This document shows, one piece after another, positions 48,545 to 60,302 of a DNA stretch of 64,000 nucleotides (within the stretch, counting starts at the first letter, position 1; the number at the start of each line of letters is the position of its first letter). A program made the position numbers and the translations under genes. Source of the DNA: Opisthorchis felineus (lineage: Eukaryota; Platyhelminthes; Trematoda; Opisthorchiida; Opisthorchiidae); the NCBI GenBank assembly GCA_004794785.1, contig SJOL01002231.1, positions 77,429 through 141,428 of the forward strand, in the 5' to 3' direction. The notes under the pieces were generated by a model. That model did not search any database. It was not told the origin of the DNA and saw only the letters and a list, made by a program, of their open reading frames with translations.

Positions 48545-49900
48545 AACACAGTGAAAATCCACCGAAATGGATATGCGCGTACAGGAAAAGTAGCTGATCA
48601 CCTGAAGATTGTTCTCCAGAATAATTTCATCCACAAAACTGGCACAATCGCTCTTTGCTACTGTCGTCACAAAGCCCAAATACGAATCGCTTCACGCAGA
48701 GTGGTTACCCGGAAAGGAAAGCAGGCGAACATTTGGGTTTCTGGTAACCCTTTCCCCCCAACCGCCTTACGGAGGATCTTGGCGCGGGGTGTCAGCATTC
48801 GAAAGGCCTACACAGAGATCAAGCGTATATCCGAGGATTGCCCTCCAAAGGCGCAAAACCTGGGCTACATCAGTCCTAGAGGAAAGGCGCGAAACAAGCT
48901 TCCCATTGGCGGCAGATCACCCGACCCGAAACTTATGGGCAATCCGATGATTGTTATGGGCCATTGTGCTCTTGAAAGCACGCCGACGCAACTGACCGCG
49001 ACACCAGATTGCAGCTTATACTCAACCGTTGCACACTCCTCGACCACCAACGACAGCAATGTTCATGGGAAGGAAAGCCTAGCGTAGGCGCAGCGTCCAA
49101 TGTATGTGGAAATATCGTCGCTTATTTCCTTAGCGGATGACAAAAGCGAAGCTGTGAACTCCACACTCAACTCACAAGTTCTAAGCTGGATTGGGTTAGC
49201 TGTTCGACGACAAGCAGCAAAGTCTGCCCAGAGTTGACCCCGAAGTCGGGGACGTTTGCGAGAACCCCACATCCACTGAAAATGCGAAACTGCCAGCCTC
49301 CGCTCCATCAAAAGCAGCCTTTCTGAAAGACCCATTCGTCACTAATGACTCCGATAGCCGAAGCCACATACCCGACGGCAGTGTACTGGAAATTTCTACG
49401 TACACCGAGTTGGCCACGCTGATCGCGGATGACCTGGGAGTCTATACAAACACAAAAAGAAGGCGACTGCGGCCAAACAAGCCACATAATCTCCGCTCAA
49501 TCGGAAAGCTGTTGGCTAGATTCAAAATACAGTCCTCTAAAAATCAAGCCTCTTGGGGGTGCCACCAAGAGGAACACATCTTGCTGCTGCCATCAGGCGC
49601 ACAAGTGACCAGGCAGGGCCTCGCAGAGACATCTTGTCGTCAAACTGCGCCAAAGAGCCCAAGAAACCAAACGCACGCATGTTCACCGCAGATTCAACCG
49701 CAGAAAAATAAAAATTCCACTCGTCCGAAGGGTGGTATTGCACAAGCCACATTTAGCAGCCATCAAAATTTTCAACCACGATAGGAGAAACTACGTCCTG
49801 CAGAGGTAAAAGGCCCTCCCAAGTACAGAGGACAAGCCCACTCTGCAAACAAAGAGCAATTCTTGGAAGCAACAGGGCAGGAAGCAGACAAGGACGCTTC
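48545..49900 (+). pseudogene. Possible ORF1 region of the plus-strand CR1-like element
   Basis: Open plus-strand frames (48551-49087, then 49410-49784) lie directly before the endonuclease of the same element and are rich in Lys/Arg/Ser. That would suit an RNA-binding ORF1 protein. No zinc knuckle or other motif is visible, so this is inferred from position only. Confidence 0.35.
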
Positions 49901-49909
49901 GGAGGGCAT

Positions 49910-50576
49910 ATGCGAGGACTTGGACTCAAACACGGCGTGCAGCTGTTTAATTCTTTAGCTTCTCTGGTAGCACACCTGTCGGCTCCCATCTTTGAACGCA
50001 GCAGAAATGGTGTTGAATTGCTTATTCACACACTAAGTCTTTTCAACAAAATTTGCGATATTAAACAGTCGGCATGCCTTGAAATTCCGTCCATAATCTC
50101 ACTTACAGAGACCTGGCTCACACCAGATGTTTCTGATGCCGCTACTCGGTTTTCCGAGCTGATCAAAAAGCGGGAGGGAAGATGGGGTTGCTTTGCACTT
50201 ACATGCGGCCCTGCCCACCCCAATTGTCCTCTCCGACACCACTCCTACACCTTTTTGTGATGCACTGTGGATTCAATTTCCTCTGCGTGGGACCGATTCC
50301 CTTCTTCTCGGCGTAGTCTACCGTTGTCCCTTGAGTCCGCCGGAAGACGACCAGTTCCTGAAGCAAAACGTTGAGCAACTCTCCTCCAGCTACCACTTCA
50401 CACATCTCTTGCTGGTGACCTTAACGCTTCCAAGGCCTCCTGAACAGAAATCCAGCGCATCGGGTCTAGTGGACATATTGCATCGGCGCTGGCCAAAGGC
50501 TTTCAACAGAACGCCTGGACTCAACACGTTTTCGCACCCACCAGATACGGCCAACTATAATTCCCACTGGATTTAG
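49910..50576 (+). pseudogene. CR1-like endonuclease domain (broken)
   Basis: 49910-50260 contains SLTETWLTPDVSD, with the catalytic Glu of the apurinic-type endonuclease. 50193-50576 in another frame has LLLGVVYRCPLSPPEDD. The expected GDFN motif is visible only after a further frame change (AGDLNASKAS near 50415). At least two frameshifts have disabled it. This domain nicks target DNA for insertion. Confidence 0.75.
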
Positions 50577-51058
50577 TTATGAACACGAAAAAAACTTTGT
50601 TGTTCAAGCGTTAATTAAAGCTACACTGGGACAACTGACCACTGTGTGCTGGCCTTTGATTTCATCTTCTACTGGACCAGAAATCCGGAACCTCAAACGT
50701 GGATTTGAAACTTCTGCCGCTCAGATTTTCCAGAAATGCACAGCTTCCTTGATCAATTTGGACTGAGGTCAGCTTCGGTGGAAAAGTTGTACAGGACTGT
50801 TGTCCTTGAAATTTACACGCCTGATGCGATGTTCGTCCCAAAAACCAGCGCGCAGTCGGGTTCAACAAAGGTTGCCTAACAGGACTTGCCGTCTTCTGGA
50901 AAAGAGGTTTTAACTATTTTCTAAAAAGATAACTACATGTGACACAGGAGGTGAGCTGGCATTTCTTAAAATGTGGAACCACCGTAAATCAGAAATCCGC
51001 CAAGGGAACAACCGGAAACAAGCCATGATATTAAACTTCGATCTTCTTATTTAACTAC

Positions 51059-51770
51059 ATGAAACATAGGCCGGCCGGCTTCTTCTTGCTTGACAGAAAC
51101 GGGGAAACCACTAATGATTCAATAGTGGTATCCAAAGCCTACAGAGAACACTATTTGGGCCGGTGTTCTTCCCCAGCGACCACGTCATATCCAATCTTGT
51201 CAAGCCGTAACTACGAACGGCCGTTTGCCGACTTGGCCTACACGGAGGAGGATGTTCGTTAACCCTTGCACAAGACGGACTCCTTTATCGCGTTGGGGTA
51301 CAGACCAGGTTCATCCAAGGATCCTGAAGGAAACGTTGCTTTCACTGGCCAAGCATTTCTATCTGGTGTTTCGTCAGTCGCTCGACGAAGGCAGCCTTCC
51401 CTCTGCTTGGAAAGAAGTGATCGTCGCGCTAATCTACGAGACTGGTGACCGACTATTGCAAAGCAGTCACAGGCTTAGTAGCTTCACTAGCATACCATGC
51501 CGCACATTGTGGCGCAAGCAATCTTAAATCACTTCGGGCTTACCAACTTAATATCCGCAACGCAACACGGATTCCTTCTAAACCGTTATTAACTTACGAA
51601 CATGCTCGCATTTATAGAATGCTTAACTGAGGCTAGGGACGAGGGACTCACATTTTTCTCAAAAGCATTCAGCCGAGTCACACATGCCACACTGCTCCAC
51701 AAACTCGAGTCTTACGAGATTCAAGGAGAAATTCTACGCTAGATTAAGCTGTTCCTATCAGCTAGAACAT
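51059..51770 (+). pseudogene. CR1-like reverse transcriptase, first part
   Basis: 51059-51262 gives the pre-RT segment (SIVVSKAYREHY). 51225-51527 has HPRILKETLLSLAKHF and SLPSAWKEVIVALIYETGDR, the RT start motif. Around 51650-51750 the frame THATLLHKLESYEIQG matches the region just before motif B. Stops and frameshifts are present. The RT is then cut by the insertions at 51773. Confidence 0.8.
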
Positions 51771-51772
51771 TC

Positions 51773-51930
51773 TATAATAATAATAATGTTTATTTCCAAC
51801 TGGTAGTGGCATACTGTCAGGCATGATCATAATGTTACAGTCAGGATGAAAGCATGACTGAGGGGGTTGTGGGTGCAGGGGATTGCGTGGAAAAATAGCA
51901 GCGTCACAAACAGTGGGCATCATCCGATGT
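51773..51930 (-). mobile_element. Short retroelement tail inserted in the CR1-like RT
   Basis: Starts AATAATAATAATGTTTATT and matches the first 150 bases of the copy at 47875 ('gtcaggcatgatcataatgttacagtcagga', 'agcatgactgag'). It interrupts the RT between the 'FLSART' segment and the motif B region. Confidence 0.7.
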
Positions 51931-52820
51931 AATAATAATAATAGGTTTATTTCTCATCTCGTAGGGAACATGCCGACTGAGGCATGATCGGGTCGTTACA
52001 ACCTGAACGCGGCAGGTAACAACACAACGGGCATGCTTATTACGTGAAAAGTCACCACAGTTGTGGGCACCAAAAAAACAGGGGACGGTGGGCATGAGGT
52101 ACGACGAGTTCAAAGATGAAGCCTCCTGACATGAACTAAAACTGAAAACCGTTGCTGGCCATAAGTGACCTTGGGCGGTCGAGTAAATGGCTAGGGGCAC
52201 AAAGTGCAAAATGGAGATGGAGATCAGAGAATTCGATCTGGAGACAAATGGCACGTTTTGTCCCAAAAATATGGTTTAAATTGAAACTGAGTAGGCTCAC
52301 TGGTGTCGTTGTTGTAGGGAGGTCAGGTGTAAAGGATAGATTTGATGGGGAGATAGTGGCAATGCATAGGGCCAGTCGAACACCGTAAATGAAATTGAAC
52401 TTGTGGAAGAGGCAAACCGCAATTGCGGCAGGAAACTAGGTTGGTTAAATCCGAACGATATGTTCAGCGGTTTAGAGCGAGGCGGTTGGGCCCAGGTGAA
52501 AAATTTGTTTATGGTTGCGATTACAGGCTCGAGTGTGCGAGAGGCTGCGGTCGAGACTCTGAAGAAAGTAGTTGCGGGAGTCTCATCAGACTGGGTATGG
52601 CAGTGCCATGCCATCATTGTACTGACAAACTTCGGTTTCTGGACAGCCCCGCAACGGTCGTCGAGGTTGCCGCAATCGGACAGGAGACACGCATTTCCGT
52701 TGCAGCTTGATCGGGGTTAGGCGAGGAGATGGACACAGGTAGAGTCAAGCCAGTGTAGAGTCATCGGTAAGTTCGACTCAGCGGGAGGACCATGTCAGTG
52801 TAGACCGCGGACTAGCCAGA
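51931..52820 (-). mobile_element. Second, related retroelement tail inserted in the CR1-like RT
   Basis: Begins with another AATAATAATAATAGGTTTATT run and a 'ctgaggcatgatcg' block, but is more distant from the other copies. RT coding resumes at about 52821. Together the two insertions push the halves of the RT about 1 kb apart. Confidence 0.6.
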
Positions 52821-52824
52821 TTGA

Positions 52825-53560
52825 ATGAAAGCAGGCTCAACCAACTCTTCTCTGGCGCCTAGCTCCATTAGAGTTCCTTACGGCTCTGTTTTGGGACCAC
52901 TTCTGTTTCTGATCTACGTCAACGACCTTTCGGATGTTCTTTCAAGTCCATGTCTACTTTTCGCGAACGACTTGGGATCCTGCAGTCCCAACAGCAGTGC
53001 CTTGTAAATGGATGTAGATGCCACAAAGCATTGGTCGTTGGACTTGCACCTTCCCGTGAACGACGGAAAGTGCGTCCATGTCATTCGGAGGAGACTCAGT
53101 GAACACGTTTGTCTTGCATGGTGAAAGTGAACCTGAAGACATTACGAGAATAGATATCAAAAAGTATTTGGGCATCCAGCTTTCCTCAGATATGTCCCTC
53201 CTACTGCACCGTGATAAATTGGCTCAAAAGGCACTCGCCGCTCTACGGATGATTCGGTGCACCTTTCCCCGTATCACCCGCATGGACTTTCAGATACTCC
53301 CTGGGGCTTACACCAGACCGCTTCTTGAATATGCCAACCAATATGTCTACTCAAAACGCAAGAAAGACGTAGCCTTCATTGAGCGCTTCCAACGAGCTGC
53401 CACGAAAATTGTTGCCGGCCCGAAATTTGTGGACTATGAAACGCGTCTCGCGGTGCTTGGCCTCCTTCCTCTCGAATATCGTCACCTCCAAGGAGATCTA
53501 ATACTTCCTTTTGCCCTGTTTGAACAAGTGTGGCCAACGGACTTCCCACCGTTGACCTAA
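52825..53560 (+). pseudogene. CR1-like reverse transcriptase, catalytic centre and C terminus
   Basis: 52825-53007 has YGSVLGPLLFLIYVNDL (motif B) and then LFANDLG where FADD is expected, so the first catalytic Asp of motif C is Asn. 53078-53560 follows in another frame with [36 protein letters not shown] and [23 protein letters not shown], the C-terminal RT region. It is homologous to complement(40591-40905). The copy is inactive through frameshifts, insertions and the catalytic change. Confidence 0.85.
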
Positions 53561-53649
53561 CTAACATACGACGGGGAAATGGTGAGAAGCTTTCCAAGCT
53601 CACAGCGTACACCTTTATTAGGCAACAGTTTTTCTCATTTCAGTTAGCT

Positions 53650-56600
53650 GATGCGTGATTGTTCACACTGCATCTAGTACCCAGTTTAAAGCACCTTAAA
53701 CGCTTTCTTGGTTAAGTCCTTGTGCTTGAACTCTTAATGCCCCGTGCTGAGAACTCAAAGAACAGTACTACACTCTTTTTTCTCTTGTGCCCTTCAGGTG
53801 AATGGGAGCCTCTAAACGACAAGAACAAACCCGACCGGGGGAGTATGGGCGAAAGCCTCTAATCTGTATCAATTCTTGAATCCGTAAATCGAGGCAGATT
53901 TGACACCAAATACCCACCTACTTACTAGTTCATCTCTGTGGCGACATAGATTGGTACGGATTTGTAGATACCTGCGTTCCTCAAACCTTGGGGAGCAAGT
54001 TTAGCAGGCCTAAAGTGAGACCGCTCTTACTACTGCCTTGTGCACACTTCTCACCAGCTTGAACTTCGCTTGCGCCCATCAATGCTCACGGTCAACCCAT
54101 CTTTTCGGAGTTACTATTCAGTACCCTCACCCCAGTGCACCAAACTTCGGAAATGTTCTTTTACCAAAGGCGGTTTTATAATTTTCCGGAGCAAGCGCGG
54201 CAAAGTAGGGACAAATGCGGTTATGAGGATAAAGGGCCATCTTTAGCCACTGAATTAGGTTATAATGCACAGTTCAGGCCTCATAATCAGCAACGCACAT
54301 GAGTGCGGGCCTAGAGGTTATGATAAGCAGCCAAGATTAACGAGAAGGCACACGGTTATGGTGATATATGACTAATTTATGGCAGTTTTGCCATTCCTTA
54401 TTTACTTGCTTGCTGACCTTAAGCCTTCTACTAGAAAGAATCTTCTACTAGAATGATTGCGATTGACATGCAACTGTCCGAAAAGGCTGCATTACCCCCT
54501 GACTAGTTGCTCATAGCTGAGTTGGGGCATATTTCACAGAGACGCTTAGTTACATCAGTATTACACAACAGATAAGGCTATCCTTAAACGCCATACCAGA
54601 CGCAGGGTGAGTGTCGCAAATAAATGTCGTATCGAACTTTCATGGACCAGTCCGCCAATTTTTTACATCCGACGAGCAACACGGATCCATAGGATTTTGG
54701 AATTCACTCCTGTGTCAAATCTTCCTTGGAGATCGTATAAAAGTCATCTCGGATTTAAGGAACATGGAACGGTAAACTTAGCGACGTTTTGGATTTATGC
54801 ATTCTAGACAAAACAGTAGGTAAATACGAATCGGCGATGTTTGGTAACCTTGGGAATTTGCTCACTTAAACAAATAGCTATAGGGAGCATAGAACTAAAA
54901 CAGGCAATCGGACTAGACTACCCCGCTGTAGAATCCACTACATCAAAATCCACGTGGTTTTGAAGAGGAAACTGATGGTTTAGTTCTGGTAATGGGTGTC
55001 GGTGCATTAAAGTCTTCAACGATGAGTCCGTGCGTGAATTCACTTTTCTGGAAGCGAAACCAATTGTTAGCTAGGTAAAAGTGGTCCTTGGCAGTGGTAC
55101 GTGGGGAGCGACGCACGAGTAACCTTACTTGAGAATACTGGTGATGCAAGCAGAAGGAGAAAGAAAGATTCCAAATTCGATGGTTACATTACGTGTGAGG
55201 TAGATTTTGGTGTGCAGTGACTCAGACTATTGGGCTTTTGTTGGGTTCTGTGGGGCAAAGCCTCCAGTTTTCACCTGAGTAACGTAAAGTGCAGAATGGT
55301 GGGGAGTTTGGCCCGCAGATTCGGATCCACTGTGCACGATGGTAATCCTGGCATCGGGTAAGAATGCGGCTATTTGCGAAACACTTTTTTGGGGATAAAA
55401 ATATCACGGCAATAGTGGCGCTAATCTCCATGGTAGTAGTCGAATGAAAACGCAGGTGTCGCTTTCGCTGTCCCCCAACGTGTGGTTGCAGCAGGCATAG
55501 TGGGACTGAGCAAGGTTTCGCCGTTGCAACCGCATAATTTGGCAAACAAGAAATTCAGAGTTAAAGCTCTACGTGTGTCTGAGTTGGCATTGGCCCTAGC
55601 TAGGACCATAGCTTTACTCCTGGCTTGACAGTTTGCACGTGATTGATGGGGCCTGACAGGGGTGTAGGGGACTTCAGACATTTGATTCTCGTATTTTGGC
55701 GAGTAAGGATGGTTGATTCATCACTTGGATCTACGGCGTAAGCCTAGATTCCGTCTCATTATTTGTGAATCCCGCGAAAGAAGGATTGCTTCTTGTTGGA
55801 AGCCATAGAGCGGTGGATATCTGTTGGCAGGAGTATGATGAAGATGAGGACAAACCGAATTTAGATTATGTTTGAGTCGGATTGTTCTTAACGTCTTTGC
55901 CAACAGTATGGGCAGTGAACACTGGTCGACAAAGCTGTGCATTTTATGGGGCGATTTTAGGTTATCCGTGGGTCTGCGAAGTATCTGCGCTTGGACCCAT
56001 GCAGGGAAGTACTGTGCGGTTATATCGATCCTTGGAAAAGCCAACAAATTTACTGTGCGACCACCTCTGACATACATCGCACTGAAGCCCGTTGGTGACC
56101 ACTTTAACACAACCCCGTTATTTAACTGTGGCTGGTGGTAGAAAGATGACTGGCACGCCAGACGCGATTCGGTAACAAAAACGTCCCACATCAGACAGGT
56201 TGAACAGGTGTGTGCAAAAGTGAGCGGATACGGTTGACCAAATCCAGCTGATTATCAGAAGCCAACGGAGGTCTCCGGATGACCTGCACAACCTAAAGAC
56301 AGCTTTAGAATTCGCGATGACTGGCTTCAGCAGGTCTCTGGATAAGCCCTTAGAATGATGTGACTGTTGCAAAAGGTATTCATCATTATTGGTTAATGAA
56401 ACTACAACTTTATTTTTGGTTTCCATTGCAAGATTATTCCTCCCTGTAGGCTCCATTCGTCCCGGATTACAGTTTTCTTTGTGTCAGCCTCCGCCACCAA
56501 CTGATGTTGATGCGGACTTCGATTCTGTTTTTCTCTGCACATATGAGCTATTCAAACCAAGGCTACGGTGTCCATCTGGTTGGAATTCGCAGCCTGTGCA

Positions 56601-58710
56601 TTCATGTGTCTACTCCAAAATTGACTGAACTGAGCGCTGCAGCCCCCCTAAGGCACTTTTGACTGACCCTAAATATAAAAACTGCGGCTTGGGAGACAAA
56701 GAACGAGGTACTGTTGAGACACCAATGAATTATTGGTGGATGACAAGTATCGAAATTTGTGCCTTCACAGAGCCGCTCCAACAAATTACGGAACGGAACA
56801 GAGGTTTCAGGCCAAAAAACAATGGAGTGATGCCATGTAAAACTACGTGATAGTCAGAAGGCTAGGGCTGTGGTTACACGGAAGCACTGGCTAGTTCAAT
56901 AGCTTGCTAGTGGTCTATCTGCTTGACGGCAGGTCGGAAAAATGAGGTTATCGGCGGGGAAGCAATTAGCCATTCGCGAGCGCGTGCAAACGCGCCCGCA
57001 CAAATGGGCAAGAAAAAGGTGGAACAATGAATGCCATAGGGTCGCAGGCCAAAATGTGGGTAAGTCTAGCCATGGCATGCATGCAGGCGCAGGCAAAAAT
57101 ACGAAGGCACAAAATGGCTTCACACGTTATCAGAGGTGGAGGCCAAATTTTTGGGCATAAAAGTTTAAGTTACAGAAAATTTCAACCAGTGTGTAGTTTT
57201 TCTCATTCCTGGACTACAGAAGAGTGGCAGACGACCATAGTGGGTTAGCAGCCGTAGGTCACGTGTACGTGCGTCCACAACCAATTCATGCAAACGCACG
57301 TACACTTCAGTTATGTTATGTTATGGGGCTCTGACCATCCACGACCTTTAGTTTTCCACCGCCACAGAGTCCCTCCGAGGGCGAGCAGACCAGGCCTGAC
57401 CTGGGCTGAGCGTTATCCTACTAACGCGAGCTACTTCACACTGCCGCGAAAAATTTGCGAATGGCCAAACCCGCTCACTCTAATCGTCCAACACCCTCCC
57501 TTACTTTCTCGGTGGTTGAGTCGGCCTTCAACCTCACATGTTTTTGCACTTAGTTCCGGTATTTTGCTCACCACATGGGCCCGGCTAGTATAGATTAGTC
57601 GCTTCCGCACAGAACAAGCGCCACATAGACCAAGCCCAAATCCTGGTCCCAAACAATTTTCCGCGTAAGCCCTAGTTCCCTAGTTGGTCACCTTTTCAGT
57701 GCCTTTTCAAGATATGCCACTATTTCCTTGCCTACAGTAGACAATAACAAGCACTGATCATTTGTTGTGTTGGGCCTCAGGACGTTCAACAAACCAGGCA
57801 CGTTATGGAGGTCATTGTGCTCTTCGTTTTTGGAATCACCATTCCAAAAGTGGCTGCTTTGAATATTCCTTATGGATGGCCTCGAAACTTCACTTACTTA
57901 CTACGTTGCGCGTCAAATACCGTTTTAAATTGCCTTTGAGCTTCCGTGGTTAGTCCTGATTCCAATAACTGACACCACTCGCCTCGCCCAAGGCGCCCGT
58001 GGATGGGCTATCCACTCGGTAAGTCCTGGTGGCGTAACAACCGCGCCGTAACTTTCAACGGGACGGTTTGCCCGTGGTTTGTCATGCTCTGGCTGGCGCG
58101 TTCGGTTTTGATATTTCTTATCCGGGCGACTAACTTGCGTGAATTAGCGTACGCCTGGAGGTCCTTACTACCAATTTCCTCTCGATTCGCTGAACCTGTA
58201 AGGACTCTTTCGATTTCTTGAGCAACAAGCACCAAAGTTAGCAATCAAACCGACAAAACTTCGAGCGAACGGTTACGCAAGTGTTTTGTTAGATGATTAC
58301 GTGGATACAAAGTAACAAACCTCAACGTTTTTCGACAAACGGTGAGGTACTCCAAAAAGCAAGCAAAGCCTATGCGGATCAACAGTCAACGCGTGATCGA
58401 AACCGGGTCGCAAATTGATGCATTGAAACAAATTTATGGCTGACCGAGGCTTTGGTGCAAAAATGGCATAACAGAACCGGTAAAAACGATTTGCGTAGCA
58501 AGGAGAACGGAAAATACAAAGGTCTTTGCCAAACTGAAATAGAGTTTAATTATACAAAAAATAAAAAGGGCGGTTCAGTTGAATTGTTCACCGGGAAGGC
58601 AGTCATCCAAGATGGGGGCAATTTTAAAGATCTACAAATTCGCAACACCGCCGGTCAAAATTCCCCCGTCGGCCAGCAAGCGAACAGGTAAGTTACCAGG
58701 AGAGCTCCAC
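53650..58710. other. No gene identified
   Basis: Many overlapping short frames, none with a recognisable motif. The BEL/Pao element to its right should continue here with an integrase, but I could not find one, so its 3' half may be deleted or too decayed. Confidence 0.4.
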
Positions 58711-58719
58711 ACTACAGAC

Positions 58720-59115
58720 ATGCAACGTTAGCCACCAACCTGAATGGCCCAAGTCCGCTCCTGCTACAAAGGCCAGTTTCAACGATAGATGTGCATACCC
58801 ACGTAACCGCTTTCAACAGCTTAAACAAGCTAGACCATCGAACAAACAAACGCTCGGAAATACTTTGGATAGAAAGGGCGTTAACAGTTGCTCAAATTGT
58901 TTCAGCTCCACTCCACCGGGTATCCGATCAGGGGTCAAAGACGACACAGGAATCTTCGGTCCGCTGATCATCTCTGGTCCATACATCCAGCGACTCAAGT
59001 CGTCCACTCCTTTAATGTCCATGGATGCTAGGTCGTCGGGGTTTTGTGATGATTTCACGTGCTTCCATTCGCTCTGCAAGGCGTATTCTTGGAGAATGGC
59101 TAGCCGATTGGCCAC
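58720..59115 (-). pseudogene. BEL/Pao polyprotein: region after RNase H
   Basis: The frame contains ANRLAILQEY and EWKHVKSSQNPDDLASMDIKG, the conserved 'W-x-V-x-S-x-x-NPADLASRG' stretch of BEL/Pao polyproteins, followed by LSRWMYGPEMI. A frame change then leads to FKLLKAVTWV (about 58780), normally ahead of the integrase. No integrase follows. Confidence 0.75.
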
Positions 59116-59259
59116 AAAGGTACAAAATCCAATGGACTGATCATTGGTTTAATAAGGCACTATTTGTGAGCCCGTCCACAGAGTGACCACAGAGAAAAAG
59201 TCAGGTAAACTCTCAATAAGTAGCTTGCAGACCCTGGCGGCTGGTGCGGCGACGAGAAG

Positions 59260-59629
59260 TTATAACCTTGGAACGGTAACGGTCTTCAATGGGGCAACTC
59301 TAGATTTTCTGAATATCAAACGGCATGCAACTTGACCATCGTTTGACACAAAACATGCGTTTGCAGCGAAGCCATAACCTGTTTCTGACGCGTCCGAGAA
59401 CACATGAAACTCAGGGTTACTGGCACCCACAAAACCATAAGGAAACAAGCATCTGGGGTACCGCATCTGGGGCCTTACATAGCTCTTGTAGCAGCTGCTT
59501 CGCGGTTAAGCATACAGGAGCTACCAATCCTAGTGGATCAAAAAGCAAACAAACAGATGCCAGGATTCCTCTTCGCGTTAGTGCTTTCTCGGGAATACAA
59601 GGCAAAGGGTGTCGGGGAGTGGATCCCAT
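59260..59629 (-). pseudogene. BEL/Pao polyprotein: RT to RNase H-like region
   Basis: Complement(59417-59629) carries PEKALTRRGILASVCLLFDPLGLVAPV, the well-conserved BEL/Pao segment after the RT. Complement(59260-59466) has EFHVFSDASETGYGFAA, the RNase H Asp region, and RVAPLKTVTVPRL. The frames are shifted relative to each other. Residue order agrees with the family throughout. Confidence 0.85.
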
Positions 59630-59735
59630 TCAATGCCCAAAGATCGCTGTGTATTCATCGCCTTCGGAGGCATTTCCACCACAACCTCCATTCGTTCGGA
59701 TGGCGGAAGACCCTGCAGCACATCGGGGACACTGC

Positions 59736-60285
59736 TCACCCACTTATGAAAATAAAACCTCCTTTCGACAGCAGTTTGGTTATTCCCTGCACAGAACGCA
59801 TTGCGTCAGTGACGGAAGGTACTGATATCAGGCAGTCATTTACATAGGAGTTGTTTAACAAGGATGATTTAATTCTATGGTCGTAATCCTTTCCGAACAC
59901 GGACACAGTTTGCCGCAGGGCGAAATTGGCACAGAATGGCGAAGAGGCGGCACGGAAAACATAAGAAGTCATTTGAAATTCAATAGGCTCACTATTGAGG
60001 TCATTTTGGGAGAACCACAGAAATCTCATGGCACGTTGATCAAGTCGTGGTACATGAACTTGCATGAACATTACTTCAACATCTGCCGACACTGCAAACC
60101 GGTCTCTTCGAAATTCCAAAAGAACGCCTACCAAATTGGCATTTGTATCCGGTCGTTGGAGAAGCATGTCATCCGGCGATCTCCCGTGGTGCTTAGCTGC
60201 ACAGCCAAACACAACCCGGAGTTTTACAGGCTTCTTGGGGTTTGATACTGCATGGTGAGGCAGGTACCAACTTGCGGCTTACTGT
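59736..60285 (-). pseudogene. BEL/Pao reverse transcriptase core
   Basis: Resumes right after the insertion with WYLPHHAVSNPKKPVKLRVVF (part in another frame). It then has LVGVLLEFRRDRFAVSADVE (motif A), RLDQRAMRFLW, and YVNDCLISVPS where YVDD is expected. The first Asp of the catalytic pair is therefore Asn. The copy is inactive also because of frameshifts. Confidence 0.85.
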
Positions 60286-60302
60286 AATGTCATCAGCTAT
60301 AA

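Noticed and set aside
56942..57160. Lys/Arg-rich frames on the plus strand
   Set aside because: They overlap equally long frames on the other strand and show no motif.
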